The notes under the pieces are model-generated. The model saw nothing but the letters and a program-made list of their open reading frames with translations. It did not search any database and was not told the DNA's origin. This document shows positions 1 to 11,338 of a stretch of DNA of 64,000 bases, piece after piece. The DNA is from Astropecten irregularis (lineage: Eukaryota > Echinodermata > Asteroidea > Paxillosida > Astropectinidae). The stretch is from positions 5,580,001 to 5,644,000 of the forward strand of contig OZ020251.1 of NCBI GenBank assembly GCA_963971285.1. Direction: 5' to 3'. The position numbers and the translations under genes were made by a program. Every line of letters begins with the position of its first letter. The first letter of the stretch is position 1.

Positions 1-230
1 TCACTCGAACCACCTGAACTCCATCGAGAATTCATGACCAAATAATTATCATATTACCTACGCTAGCTAGTTATATCACGAAGCATGGCTTTCGTATGCA
101 TTCAGTTATCTATCTGTGGGTGTCAATTATGTAGAAGAGAGATGTGAAATAAGATAGAACAATACCTTTTATTTTACCCGATGTTTTTGTGGACAAATAA
201 TTCTCTTCTAAATGAATGGACAGCTTAATA
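1..230. repeat. Left copy of a window-spanning direct repeat
   Basis: This stretch recurs, with a few substitutions and a short AT insertion, at the right edge of the window (63,748-64,000). It has no coding content. It lies downstream (3') of gene F on the minus strand, so the right copy is expected to lie downstream of a further gene beyond the window. The rest of 1-1,056 is AT-rich and I see no gene in it. Confidence 0.85.
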
Positions 231-1056
231 CTTGTATAGTTTCACAAAATGAACAATTCGAAACTGTTGTTATGCTAAAATCTAGATTTTTTGTTTTTGT
301 AAGACTAAGACGATAATTTTACAACAGAAACTAGACTCAACTTTGATTAATTTTTTACCTAAACAGAAAATATTATGCACTTCAAAACTAATAGTGAACG
401 ACGTAACCAAAATAGGTATAACCATTGATAAGGCATGTAAAAGCCGTTACGCATGCATGCTACAACGCTAAATACTTTGAATAAAACCCATCGACACTCT
501 ATATACTAAAAAAAAAGTGAACTTCAAATCACAATGTGGGGTAACTTGCTACCGCGTACGTGGTATTACTAAGGTGCCAAAAGTGTATTTTTAACGAAGG
601 TTGTGCTACAAAGTGGCCACCGTACCCCGAATTGATCACGTGCATTACGCATCGTATAACCTTAAAAAGCATAATATATCATGAATATGAATATATTATG
701 TGATTTTATATAGCATGTGATTTTTTCTCACGTGCTCTCACAAGCACTGAGTACACAGTGCTCATCCACGTCGGTAAAGAGCAAGCCTAATATGCATATT
801 AAGCATAATATAGTCATGTAAACTAACATGCAAAATATTCTTAGCATAAAGTGCACAGGGGTTCAAAAGAGGCAATTTTCTATTTCATTTACACCAGAAG
901 TTAACTGCTGTTGGTCAGCAACATTAAATAATTTTTGTCGTAAAGCATTGTAGGATTGACTGAATATTGCTTGAGCCTATTCTCACTAAGGCAAGCCTTT
1001 GTGTATAGTGGCCCACTGGCTGAGTTGAGCACGATCGAATTATCATTTTGTGTCAA

Positions 1057-1413
1057 AGGTAGTATCATGCTTCGGTTTTTGTCAAAGAAATACAGATTCA
1101 TGGCCAAAAATATCAAGCACGATACAGTAACAATCATCTGTGAAAAAATTTCAGTCCCATACGGTGCCAACTTTTTGAGAAAACAGTGAAAAACTGCCAC
1201 AGTATTTCTTACGTCTTTTCTCTTTTATTTTTGATCTTTTAAAAGATCAAAAAGATTTTCGGTCATTGTTTTACTAATTTCTGGATAAATACGCCATTTC
1301 AGGCGCAAACATTTTAACAGTGTATTTCTACCAGCACCATCTTCATACCATGTTAGTTATACGTAAATCTGTAAACATTTCTGTTTTGGTCGCTATACCA
1401 AAGTATGATACCT
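1057..1413. mobile_element. TTAA-flanked MITE, copy 1
   Basis: This is a member of the dispersed 330-365 bp family with termini close to AGGTAGTATCATACTTTGGT in inverted orientation and a central GATCTTTTAAAAGATC palindrome. The right side keeps the TTAA flank and the left flank is degenerate. It lies just 3' of the gene F stop codon. On the minus strand it contains AATAAA at 1,224-1,229, about 230 bases after the stop, so it may supply the gene's polyadenylation signal; that is inference. Confidence 0.8.
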
Positions 1414-1458
1414 TTAAGCTACAAAAGCAAACGTTCGGCTGAATTGGTTACCGAGAAG

Positions 1459-4400
1459 TTAACAGCCAAGCAACTCCAGACGCATTCTGACGTTTCCCTC
1501 GTGATCAGTCGGTATTATACGCACTATAGCAGCCATGATGCTCGGATCCAAAGTATTGGTGACGGCAGTGGTAGCATCGGTGTTGCCATCAAACTCCTGA
1601 AATGTGAAAAGTGTAATAAAACAGAAAACATTCAGTTGAGGATTATTCTCTTAATGTAAGCAAAACGATTCACGGGACCATTTATCATTTGGGCGTTGAC
1701 GAATGGAAAGGTTCATTACAGGATCGTTAATATAGCAACACAGAAATGTTCAGAAATGTACGTATAACTTGCAGGGTATGAAGATGATGCTGTTAGAAAC
1801 ATACCGTTACAAAAATTCCGCCTGAAATGGCTTCTTTTATTTATTTTTTTAATTAGTAAAACAAAGACTAAAACATTTTTGATCTTAGGGCAGGATAAAA
1901 ACCATTCTTTATGTGATTGCTGTTCTGTCACCTTTACCAATAATTTATTATACCTTTAAGACAACTGAATGGGAGACTTTTGGAATCGGTCTTGAGTCAA
2001 CAGCGCACGCGCAAACCATGCTTGCGCAATTGTGAGCTTGCGCGCGTTGTATTGCGCGTGCGTGCGCGTGCGTGCGCGTGCGTGCGCGTGCGCTGTTGAC
2101 TCAAGACCGACTCTCCAAAAGTCTCACATTCAAGGCATGACTGCAAGGAGGCTCGTGGTTTTCTTGAGCAAATTTCACATTGGCGAAATTTATTCAGTTT
2201 CAATGTCAATAATTCGAAGACGGTTAGGGTCTTTTGAAGAAACCCAGGCACACTGGTCAAAAATGTCGTTTCTCAAACTGGGCGAATCACGCGGGGCATC
2301 TTATTGTATTGCAAAACCTTAAAGGTAGTATCATACTTTGGTAAGAAACCAAAACAGAAATGTTCACAGATTTACGTATAATTTACTGGGTATGAAGATG
2401 TTGGTGATAGAAACATACCGTTAAAATTGTTCCGCCTGAAATGGTGTATTTATCCAGAAATTAGTAAATCAACAATCAAAATTCTTTTTGATCTTTTAAA
2501 AGAAATACTGTGGCGGTTTTTCACTGTTTTCTCAAAAAGTGGGCACCGTATGGGACTGAAATTTTCACAGATGACTGTTACTGTATCTTCCTTGATATTT
2601 TTGCCCACGAATCTGTATTTCTTTGACAAAAACCAAAGTATGATATTACCTTTAAGTAATGGAGGCTGATTACAATGCATACCTTGATGGATCCGGCTTC
2701 CTTCACGTATTCATCGCCAGAAGAGGGGGATTGCTTGAACATCACTTTATACTTCTTAACATACTTGCTTTCCCCATCACCTTGTGTGATGATACCGGTC
2801 ACCATGGTGATATCAACCAGGTCCACCTCAATCCAGGAGCCGGCCTCACTTTTAATGTACAAAGTAAAGTAAGAAAGTAAAGAAAATTGAAATAAAGGTG
2901 GCAATGAAATGTTCAATCAGTGAGCACAATATCCATATCTGATAATTACGCATAACGTTGCCATCACCCTATTTGGCACATTGTTATACATGTATATTGG
3001 GCAGAACAAAGGGCGCGAACTGAACGTGGAGAATGACGCCATTTTGTATTGATAAGCGCGAGGAGTGGCAAAAGAAACCTTACTGTTGATGACATTTTGT
3101 ATTTCAGGTAAAGTCACATCAAGCTGTCTTAAGCCCTTTTCACACGACGCCAAAAAAACTCTCAACCATTGAGAAATTCTCTCAAGGTTGCGAAATCTTA
3201 CAAAAGTGTACTCGTGTGAAAGGACACCAATGCTTGAGAGTGACCGACGTCCCTGGTGAATCCTTGAGAGATTTTGACCGAGGTCCAGACCTACGACAAA
3301 ATTTCTCAAGGGACCCTTGCGAAGTGCTTTGCACTGCGCATGCTTGTGTTTTCTATGTGTTTCATTGCCTTTGCCGACCGCGCGCACGCCCGCGTGCTTT
3401 ACGCGCAACCTCAGCGTCGTGTTGGTACTAGCAGCGTTTACATTCATAAAATGCATAGTCTATCGATTACCGGCGTTCCGTCTCAAGGGAGGCTTGAGAA
3501 ATGTTACACTGTGCCGTGTGAAAGGACGCAAAAGCAGCCAGCGTAAAACCGTTTTGTAAGATTTCGCAACCTTGAGAAAATGTCTCAATGGTTGAGAGTT
3601 TTTTTGGCGTCGTGTGAAAAGGGCTTTATTCGCAGCTCAGCTTGAGTTGCATGACAGTAATGGGCGCATACTGCAGGCTAAAAATTTAGTAAAAAACTTT
3701 ACTTACCTATTTCTAAACATCGTCCCAACCAATGAACTTGAAATTGACAATAATTTTCATGTTGAGAGCATTCTCTGTCTACTGTTAAAATATGGACAGC
3801 AAAAATATGTCTTTAAAAAGTAGCCGACTAGCCGGTATACCCTAAGTTCCGATGTCTCTCTAATGTTTACTTTGAGATGCTAACGTGTTTCCCTATTTGT
3901 AATTATAATGATAATACAAAAATACCTACGTGGCTGCCTCCCAGTAAGAGGGTCCGTTTAGACGCGCATTTCGGGCTATGAAGTCGTCTTTATAACCTGA
4001 AGAGGTCATACGACTATCAGGAATGGCGCCGCTCTCCAGGCCCAAAGGTCTAGGACACTCTACTGTTGGATCAAGGAAAATAAAACGCAATACCTGTAGC
4101 AAGCAAACGTTGTCTTTGCATTCCAATAAATCAAACGAATTATGTCAATAGTTTAAATAAACGAAATTTATAAATCACTTGTTGCAGTCTCACCTTCAGT
4201 ACTCGGTTTCTCAGTAGTTGGTTCCTCGGTAGTTTGTTCCTCGGTAGTTGGTTCCTCGGTAGTCGGTGCCTCGGTAGTCGGTGCCTCGGTAGTCGGTGCC
4301 TCGGTAGTCGGTTCCTCGGTAGTCGGTGCCTCGGTAGTCGGTGCCTCGGTAGTCTGTGCCTCGGTAGTCTGTGCCTCGGTAGTCGGTGCCTCGGTAGTCG

Positions 4401-5918
4401 GTGCCTCGGTAGTCGGTGCCTCGGTAGTCGGTGCCTCGGTAGTCGGTGCCTCGGTAGTCGGTGCCTCGGTAGTCGGTGCCTCGGTAGTCGGTGCCTCGGT
4501 AGTCGGTGCCTCGGTAGTCGGTTCCTCGGTAGCCGGTTCCTCGGTAGCCGGTTCCTCGGTAGCCGGTTCCTCGGTAGCCGGTTCCTCGGTAGCCGGTTCC
4601 TCGGTAGCCGGTTCCTCGGTAGCCGGTTCCTCGGTAGCCGGTTCCTCGGTAGTTGGTTCCTTGGTAGTTGGTTCCTTGGTAGGTACCTCTTGTGGTTGGT
4701 TCTGCGTTTGTGGTTTGTTAGGTAAATGGGTAGGTTAGTGGGCAGCCTTTATAATTATTTTAGTGAATAAATTAGTTTATAAGCTTTGTTCGGTTGCAAG
4801 TCAGAAGCCTCGGAAAGTAGCACTCTGTTATCAATACTATACCCAGGGCTCGTGTATGGGGCAGCGAACATTAGCAATGTTATCAAATCGGTAAAATAAA
4901 AATTACGAGGATAGCTCACAGAGAAGCAGATGGAAATTTCTAAAAGGCTGCAAAAAAGCACAAGAACCCCACTAAAATAATTCAGAGAATTATACTAACT
5001 TTAATAACAATATAAATGAAATCATCAAATAACCACAAGTGAAATTGGCTGAGTTAAAAGTCATTGAACATTGAACAAAGAAATATTGACTGAAGCGGGA
5101 TTCGAACGGTGACCTCCTGAATACCGTACAGGCGCTCTACCAACTGAGCTATCCAGCCCTACATCGGTGGTGTCCCTATAATAGTCAATTATGAAGTTAG
5201 ATATAGGTTTTCCCTGTCATTTTCGGCAAATAAGCGGACAATCTAAACGCTGCGTCATTCCATTTCGCGTGAAACTGCAAGGCACCTCAAAATACTCATT
5301 CGATTTCACTTGACATGCAATTGTAAACAAGCGTCAGGCTAATAAAAATAATCTCCTTTGAATTTAAAATTTTATTCCCACAGCATTCAAATTCGCGATG
5401 GCGTTTGGCAGCGTGCTTAATTGAATGCCGATTTCGCATGGCTAAACTGACTGACCCTAGAATTTAATTCTATGCTATAGAAATACATCAAAGTGAAATC
5501 GAGTGACGGTTTCAACCGCGAAGGCAAAATCACGTCAACACGAATGCGGGAAAATGAAATTGGCTGCTCATTTGCCGAAAATTACCGGGAAAATGTAAAT
5601 TTCAATATTCACCATGAATTCGTAGTACTTGAAGCGGGGATCTTCTTCCAGTTTGTCGGGATCAGTCTGGCCGGATTCCCGGTTCAACTCGCAGACCCCG
5701 GTCTCCTTACCGAAGTTGAACGACGCGCACTCGGAGTTACGAGAGCAGAGCGCCGAGCATCGCAGGGCCGAACTGACGGCGGATTTCTTGCTGAAGACGC
5801 TCCCAACCAGTCTACCGGCATCACGCTTCACGAAGTCATTTTGTCGTGTTTGCACCTGACAAACCACCAACGTGATCCCTAGAATAACGCAAAGAATCTT
5901 GAACAACGGCGACAGCAT
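1459..5918 (-). CDS. Gene F: secreted PAN-mucin-F5/8C protein, 5 exons
   Basis: Coding exons: 5918-5613, 4701-4179, 4062-3930, 2848-2683, 1596-1459 (stop TAA). Phases join as 0, 1, 2, 0 and give 421 aa. Exon 1 encodes a signal peptide (MLSPLFKILCVILGITLVVC) and a PAN/apple module with Cys spacing ALRCSALC..SEC..VCELN. Exon 2 is a Thr/Glu/Pro/Ala stalk of pentapeptides (TTEEP, TTEAP, ATEEP), expected to be O-glycosylated. Exons 3-5 form a full F5/8C (discoidin) domain: ECPRPLGLESGAIPDSR, GSWIEVDLV, VTGIITQGDG, EFDGNTD, and a final RLELLGC. No membrane segment follows, so secretion is likely. All donors are GT and acceptors AG. An alternative exon-2 donor at 4194/4193 is also in phase. Introns 3 and 4 carry MITEs. 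The ATG was chosen because it begins the hydrophobic leader. Ligand and role are unknown; F5/8C domains often bind sugars, lipids or collagen. Confidence 0.85.
1972..2126. mobile_element. Short CG-rich inverted-repeat element (MITE)
   Basis: Arms of about 40 bp (GAGACTTTTGGA..CGGTCTTGAGTCAAC and its reverse complement) enclose a CG-rich core with repeats of GCGTGCGCGT. It interrupts intron 4 of gene F: related introns of genes D and B read straight through the site without it. Confidence 0.75.
2323..2651. mobile_element. TTAA-flanked MITE, copy 2 (empty site known)
   Basis: The element is flanked by TTAA on both sides (2319-2322 and 2652-2655). The homologous intron of gene B at about 50,053 has GCAAAACCTTAAGTAATG with a single TTAA, so this is the unoccupied site. 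Termini are AGGTAGTATCATACTTTGGT and its near reverse complement. TTAA duplication is typical of piggyBac and Kolobok elements; no transposase is present. Confidence 0.9.
3132..3625. mobile_element. 494-bp MITE with TTA duplication, PIF/Harbinger-like
   Basis: Inverted termini of about 75 bp begin AGCCCTTTTCACACGAC and enclose a unique CG-containing centre. TTA flanks both ends (3129-3131 and 3626-3628). Related introns of genes D, G and B carry the uninterrupted site. The superfamily is suggested only by the 3-bp TWA-type duplication. Open frames seen across it are by-products of the inverted repeat. Confidence 0.85.
5088..5185 (-). mobile_element. tRNA-like SINE head
   Basis: Minus-strand Pol III A box (TAGCTCAGTTGGTAGAGC) and B box (GTTCGAATCCC) at tRNA spacing. 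The T stem and anticodon stem do not pair properly, so a working tRNA is unlikely. The same sequence recurs near 26.2, 45.4 and 52.1 kb, each time inside a duplicated unit. Confidence 0.75.
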
Positions 5919-6120
5919 CTTAAAGTCGAAGCCTGAAGTAGGCCTATCAGTGTTGAAATTGTATTGTTTTAATCTGTGGTCTGTCTTTTAATGAAATATT
6001 GTGCAAACTGAAGCCCTATTCTGAATACCGTAAAAAAACGAACCGTATCGCATCCACAATATGCGTAAACTGAATGGGCGAAGAGCCTGTGCGTCATTGT
6101 TAAGACAATAATAGTCGATC

Positions 6121-6260
6121 TCGTTTCTGACACCGGATTGGGCCGGTTATGATTTGCCGATGACGAGGCTTCTTCTGATTGGTCAGTCACACTTGGTGAC
6201 TGGCCAATCAGAAGAGGTCGATGCATGCACCCGATGCATGCACCGATCAAGCCCCTTGTT
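6121..6260 (-). promoter_or_regulatory. Probable promoter region of gene F with paired CCAAT boxes
   Basis: A near-perfect hairpin at 6,170-6,214 places an ATTGG and a CCAATCAG motif in opposite orientation, 200-300 bp upstream of the gene F ATG. Opposed CCAAT/ATTGG pairs also lie upstream of the first exons of genes A-D, which supports a shared NF-Y-type promoter design. No clear TATA box was seen. Confidence 0.4.
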
Positions 6261-6485
6261 TTGCCTCACCAGTTAGCCTCTCCTCAAAACTTAATTGCTC
6301 ATAATAATTATAACCATTGATTGTTTTTCTGGAGGGCCGGGAAAAATTTTCCTTCCATTGATCCGAGCAATTAAAACAATTAAGCCAGTCAGATGATGTA
6401 AACAATACAAACAGCGATTCCACCGTTTATAATGCGGCCTTCATCAGAATGGAATCGTTTGCGTGGAGGAGTATAACGAATTTGA

Positions 6486-6793
6486 GGTTTGGAGTAGTAT
6501 CATACTTTTGGAAGAAACCAAAACAGAAATGTTCACAGATTTAGGAATAACTTACAGGGTATCAAGATGGTACTGGTAGAAACATACCGTTAACATTTTT
6601 CCGCCGGAAATGATGTATTTATCTAGAAATTAGTCAAACAACGACCGAAAATCTTGTTGATCTTTTAAAAGCTTAAAAATAAAAGAGAAAAGACTTAAGA
6701 AATACAGAGGACTGTTACTGTATCTTCCTTGATATTTTTGCCAATGAATCTGTACCTCTTTCACAAAAACCAAAGTATGATATTACCTTTAAA
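6486..6793. mobile_element. TTAA-flanked MITE, degenerate copy
   Basis: Clear similarity to the TTAA family through the AAACAGAAATGTTCACAGAT block and the right terminus TATGATATTACCTTTAA. The left terminus is decayed and part of the interior is missing. Confidence 0.75.
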
Positions 6794-7004
6794 ACGCATT
6801 GGGAATTAGAGCGAGGGACACTGGTCCTTGGCGCAGAATTGGTTAAATGTACACGGCGGCCTCGTTGCGCTATTCTGGGCACTTTTTGGCGCCAACGCAT
6901 GGCTTTATCATGACTTGAAAGGTCTTCCAAAAGTAGAATAGAACATTCCACATGAATAAACGGTATAATTTAGCCGTTTTCATGAAAAAACGAAAAACCG
7001 TAAG

Positions 7005-7052
7005 TCACGTGGGTTTTCTGAGTCAAACTTTTGACTCAGAAAACCCACGTGA
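7005..7052. repeat. Perfect palindrome, 23-bp arms with 2-base loop
   Basis: The arm begins TCACGTGGGTTTTCTGAGTC and is followed after CT by its exact reverse complement. CACGTG E-box-like cores sit at both outer ends. I see no gene next to it. Confidence 0.9.
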
Positions 7053-7469
7053 TCATGTGTTAGTTTCACTTCCAGTCGTTTAAAAGCTTTTTTTACTATA
7101 CAAAATTTTGTTTAACTTTTTGTTTAATCGCTGGTTTTCTTTTAACCAAAGCTTAAATGTTCGACCTGAGTATTTCCTTTTTAAAATTAAGAATTTCCAA
7201 CGCGATAAAGCAACATTTACATGCCAAATTTAGAATTTTATAAAAGACCGGTAACTGCGGGTGCCCTACAACCTCTGCAGACACAGCGCGTGGGGGCCTG
7301 CGACGCATTCAGCCCGAGGCATGAGCCCGTGATAACCACCAGTGCGGTCCAGGCACCCCGGATACGTGTAGCATTTTTGATGCGAGACCGTGCGTTGAGT
7401 CACTCACCCGGTCCCCGTTGCAATTTTTTTGGGGGAGGGGGGATTTTCGAGCATCGGAGGCTTCGGAGC

Positions 7470-7880
7470 AAGAAAGTCTCGAGATAATTTCTTGTAATAC
7501 ATGAAAATCATTTTATGCCATCAAAACCTTTTTGTGTGATTCTCAAAATTATATTTTGTGTATTCATGTGGAAATCGTTTCGGTCGCTCGAAAATTATTT
7601 CAACGATCATGCCCTCAAAATACTTTGCGTCAACTCACAAACATTACGTCAATTTGCAATCGTTGCGTCAACTCGCAAACGTTGCGTCAACTCGCAAACA
7701 TTGCATCAACTCGCAAGCATTGCATCAACTCGCAAACATTACGTCAACTCGCAAACGTTGCGTCAACTCGCAAACATTGCATCAACTCGCAAGCATTGCG
7801 TCAACTCGCAAACATTACGTCAACTTTCAAACATTGCATCAACTGGCAAACATTTTGTGAATAATTCTGAAAAGTCTTAT
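7470..7880. repeat. Dispersed element with a 19-bp minisatellite, copy 1
   Basis: A shared leader starting CTCGAGATAATTTCTTGT is followed by about 12 copies of a 19-bp unit close to GCGTCAACTCGCAAACATT (7,627-7,858) and a shared tail TTTTGTGAATAATTCTG. The second copy is at 23,120-23,630. The long open frame across it (7,515-8,387) reflects the repeat and is not supported as a gene. Confidence 0.85.
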
Positions 7881-8389
7881 GTTTTCAACAGACAGACGTA
7901 TTCGCCTAATTCAGTAATAGCACTCCGCACTTGCGCTAAAAATATCACATCGGATCTCAGGCAAATTACATTGCAACCATGCAAACGTGTGGTATGTCTG
8001 CGTGCATGCATGGTGTACACTCCGTGCGTTAAACGCGTAGCGAATATCAGTATTTTCGTAATTCTCTGTTCATTTTTTGTCATGACATATCTGATTAAAA
8101 AGAAAGGATTTGCTCTAACGCGAATAATTATGTCATTTCTATGTATTTCAAAACTTACGAATAAAGACAAAATTTGCCTCAAAGTCGGGGACAAAAGTTG
8201 CAATATACAATCGCCGGCTCAATTTACGTTTGAAAAAAAAATTGATGAAACAATCTTTCAACAGAAAGGCCTACCTTTTAGTGCCAAGATCATCAAACTC
8301 AAGACCACTGCGGTGTCCATTTTACCCAACGATGACAAGCTGCAATGGCCACGAGAGCCAATCCGTACTACCACCAAGCAAGCATGAAA

Positions 8390-8500
8390 CCCACCACGCC
8401 ACCAGGCGGTCACAGGAACTGACCAATCGGAAAGCAGCACACGCGTCTGGTAAAGGAGAACGCTCTCCTGATTGGTCCATATTTTTGCTGCGCAATCGGG
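8390..8500. promoter_or_regulatory. Opposed CCAAT/ATTGG pair, possible relic promoter
   Basis: GACCAATCGG and CTGATTGGTCC face each other about 60 bp apart, as in the first-exon promoters of genes A-D. No recognisable first exon follows on the minus strand, so this may be a promoter left after loss of its gene. Confidence 0.25.
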
Positions 8501-9039
8501 GGAGTCGTATCCTCTAATTTAACAACAATAGCACCATTTGATTTCGAGCAAGAACGTGCTCCAAAAAGCTCGTTTTTAATCATATTAAGATCGATGTTGT
8601 CAGGGCTGTGGTGTGGAGAAACGGAAGTCCCTTCCAGCTCTCATGCTGTAGGAAGCGGTCCGTCGACTTTCATGAGCAATGTAATAATCAATAAAGCAGT
8701 ATAGCAACTTCAGCTTGTGCGTTACATCGGAACTGACTTTGCAGTTTCGTAAAAAGGGGCTACCTTGGCCGACTTCCTACTAGTCTCGATCGCTGTTTCA
8801 TTTAAACCAGTTCTGCAGGCCTAACGTGTCTCTGTATATGCATAATGAAGAAAGCCGCTTTTGTACATATTGTCTGGTATATGAGGTCTGCATAACATTA
8901 TTTCCAGACAGTTTGTTATTTTGCTGGTGCAAAAATAAGAGGAACTGTGCCCCTGCTATCGCCGGAAATCTGAGTGGAATTGTAGGGTTATTCAGCTCCT
9001 ACAAGACTATAGAATGCAGGGTTATTACTTAAAATACTC

Positions 9040-10120
9040 CACCCATGGGTAAATCATCACAAAGACATTTTGAATTATCTAATGTTTATAAGAGTATTTA
9101 TTCTTCTCTTTCATGGCTAAAACTTCGAAAATTGAAATATAATTGAATTATACTGAATTTAAACAATCATGATATACAACACGTTGAAATTTTTATCGAA
9201 TTTGATAGAATATAATTTTAGCAGCAAAACAAACGATAACCGTTAAACTTTGGCATGTACGCCTTATGCACATTATGACAAATTCTGAATCAATTTCAAT
9301 TTCTCTGCTTTGTTTGATTTGTTTAAATTTAAAGATGACATCTTGATTGGACAAGGTCATCTATAATGAAACTTATAATTATTTCAATCATATGACTATT
9401 AGATTCTTGTATATCAATTAAAAAGGTTTACTGTAATCAAAACTCATGTGAAGTTTAATACATGTACATTATGTATTGTTATAAAACTAAACCTATCTAT
9501 CAATTTTTGTGCTAAAATTGTAAATAGAATTGTAAATAGAAAAAACAGTATTTTAGACCCATAATTTATTTTAGCATCCCACTTTTTGCGACATCAAACC
9601 TTGCTTACGTCACATGCAGAACATCACGCAGTATACTGTAGTGCGAGCCTATACTAGTTCTGTAGGTGACGTCACACGCTTTTGTTGTGTGGATCGGTTC
9701 CAATTGGGACTTTTGGGGGGCGGGGCATACATGTACTGATTTTGCAACTTTTGGGTCAAAAATAAGCACTTACATAAACATATAAATTTATATATATTCA
9801 TCAATAATGTTTTGAGCAATAATATTAAAGCATTTTTCACCCCATTTCCAAATTTGATTACAGTGAACCTTTAACATAAATATTCTAGACAATTTCAATC
9901 ATAGGCAGTTGCCATTTGTCGAAAAAGTTCAGCAAGTTCTGAAAAATTACATTGCAGAGTAAAACGCAATATTTCTAGAACCCTTTCAAGAAGCTATTCG
10001 TGTAAAAAATAAATCATAAATAATGTCGTGTCATTAAAGTTCCCCGATATTGAAATTCAACTTGATCATGTGATAGTAACTGGCCCAAGTGATTTTGTTA
10101 TCAATGTAAACCTACATAAG
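9040..10120. other. AT-rich gene-less stretch
   Basis: Very AT-rich sequence with no open frame of interest, no recognisable repeat boundary and no splice-compatible exon similar to the local family. Confidence 0.6.
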
Positions 10121-10126
10121 TGTGGC

Positions 10127-10542
10127 ATAAATAAACCTCACTAACACACAGTGTTTCCAATTACTGAACTTGGACTTGATTGGTTTATGTGGGTCTTAAT
10201 TCTACAATAGAATGTACACAATAAATTCAAAAATAAAACATCAAAATAATAATAATGTGGCGGTCGCGGCGGGGGCAGAACATCTACCAGCGCCTCTTAT
10301 CCCTCACAAATATATTTATTAGCCTTGCGAAAGGGTGAGCGGCTACCCAGAACACAATAGGGGATATAACGAACGGTGGACAAAGCCTAGGGGCTGTTCA
10401 TTGGGTGGAAGTTTACCACCACTTGGATTATAATTGATAACAGCTTGAATCTGAGCAATTACAAAGTGTGACATAAATAAACCTCACTAACACACAGTGT
10501 TTCCAATTACTGAACTTGGACTTGATTGGTTTATGTGGGTCT
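10127..10542. repeat. Pair of 70-bp direct repeats around a 276-bp segment
   Basis: The 70-bp block at 10,127-10,196 (contains CACTAACACACAGTGTTTCC) recurs almost exactly at 10,473-10,542. The enclosed segment has a short GC-rich patch (CGGTCGCGGCGGGGGCAG). The spacing suggests a nested insertion or a local duplication; no terminal motif identifies a family. Confidence 0.75.
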
Positions 10543-10703
10543 AAAATACCTCCTTTTTTTCCCAAACACAAACAATGTTAGACAGTTAGGCCCCCTATGA
10601 GTTTTATAACAATACAGATGTATTTAATTTCATATGAGTTTTGATTACAGTAAAAAGTTTAACTTCTACGGTGGTTTGTCCAATGTCCATACAGCACCTG
10701 CAG

Positions 10704-10840
10704 ATGATGGCACCTTGCAGAGTGAGGGGTCTGGGTTTGATTCCAATCAGTCTTATCTTCTCTCTCCTTATTACCATCGGAATCTCCTACCTCATAGCCG
10801 TACTCAACGGAGATGTCGCTGTCCTGTTTCCTTACATCAG
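10704..10840 (+). CDS. Isolated first exon of a DRAM/TMEM150-like membrane protein
   Basis: The plus-strand frame reads MAPCRVRGLGLIPISLIF, then a hydrophobic segment SLLITIGISYLIAVLNGDV, and ends FPYI with AG before a GTTTGT donor, so the next codon would be Ser. DRAM-family proteins (autophagy modulators, Frag1/DRAM/Sfk1 fold) begin with this pattern: a short basic N-terminus, one transmembrane helix, an AV..H/DV motif and then PYIS-DTG. The downstream DTG exon was not found before 12 kb. The exon sits between a direct-repeat pair and a fold-back element inside relic H, so it may be a captured or duplicated fragment rather than a live gene. Confidence 0.45.
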
Positions 10841-10892
10841 GTTTGTAACTAAACACCCTCTTCATTAATGGTTTTAATACCACTCCATACTT

Positions 10893-11325
10893 ATTTTAGT
10901 GTTTTTAAAGAGGATGTTCAACACTCAACAAACCTCCCCTCATTGTTAAAACTATAATCCTTCAATTATTTGACATGAGAAAACAAAATATTTATCTGAC
11001 ACTGAACACATAAAGAGAGTCTTTTTGGATGATTTTTCTCTCAACAACCCGCAAGCTCCTCAAAAGTTTCTTTTGATGAAAAGGCTCCCATATCTAACAT
11101 CAAAAAATCACACAGATTTGCAAGCTGCCCCCATCGACTGCTGCCCCAGAGAATCTGAATTTTGGGGAGTTTGAGGGCTGAGAGAAAAATTATTAAAAGA
11201 AAACACTCTTTCAATGTGAGATAAATATTTCTTCTCATTTCAAGTAATTTAAGGATAATAGTTCTTACAAATAAAGCGAGGTTTGTTGATTGTTGAACAT
11301 CTTCTTTAATGGTGTTTTTTACATT
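10893..11325. mobile_element. Fold-back element with ~170-bp imperfect arms
   Basis: The left arm starts at TTAAAGAGGATGTTCAACAC and the right arm is its diverged reverse complement ending near 11,315. The short centre is unique. It lies directly against the broken end of the exon-2 relic of gene H. Confidence 0.8.
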
Positions 11326-11338
11326 TCCAAAGGCGATT

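Noticed and set aside
3216-3546. Overlapping 70-90 aa plus-strand frames
   Set aside because: They lie inside the Harbinger-like MITE and reflect its CG-rich core and inverted ends.
5089-5160. A functional tRNA gene (also near 26.2, 45.4 and 52.1 kb)
   Set aside because: A and B boxes are good, but the anticodon and T stems mispair and no sound anticodon loop forms. Best read as SINE heads.
7515-8387. 290-aa plus-strand protein with NSQTLRQLA-type repeats
   Set aside because: The repeats are the translated 19-bp minisatellite, readable in all three frames; the remainder has no domain or splice support.
10127-10542. A solo long terminal repeat or small retroelement bounded by the 70-bp direct repeats
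   Set aside because: The repeats are short, lack TG..CA ends, a primer-binding site or a polypurine tract, and no coding remnant lies between them.
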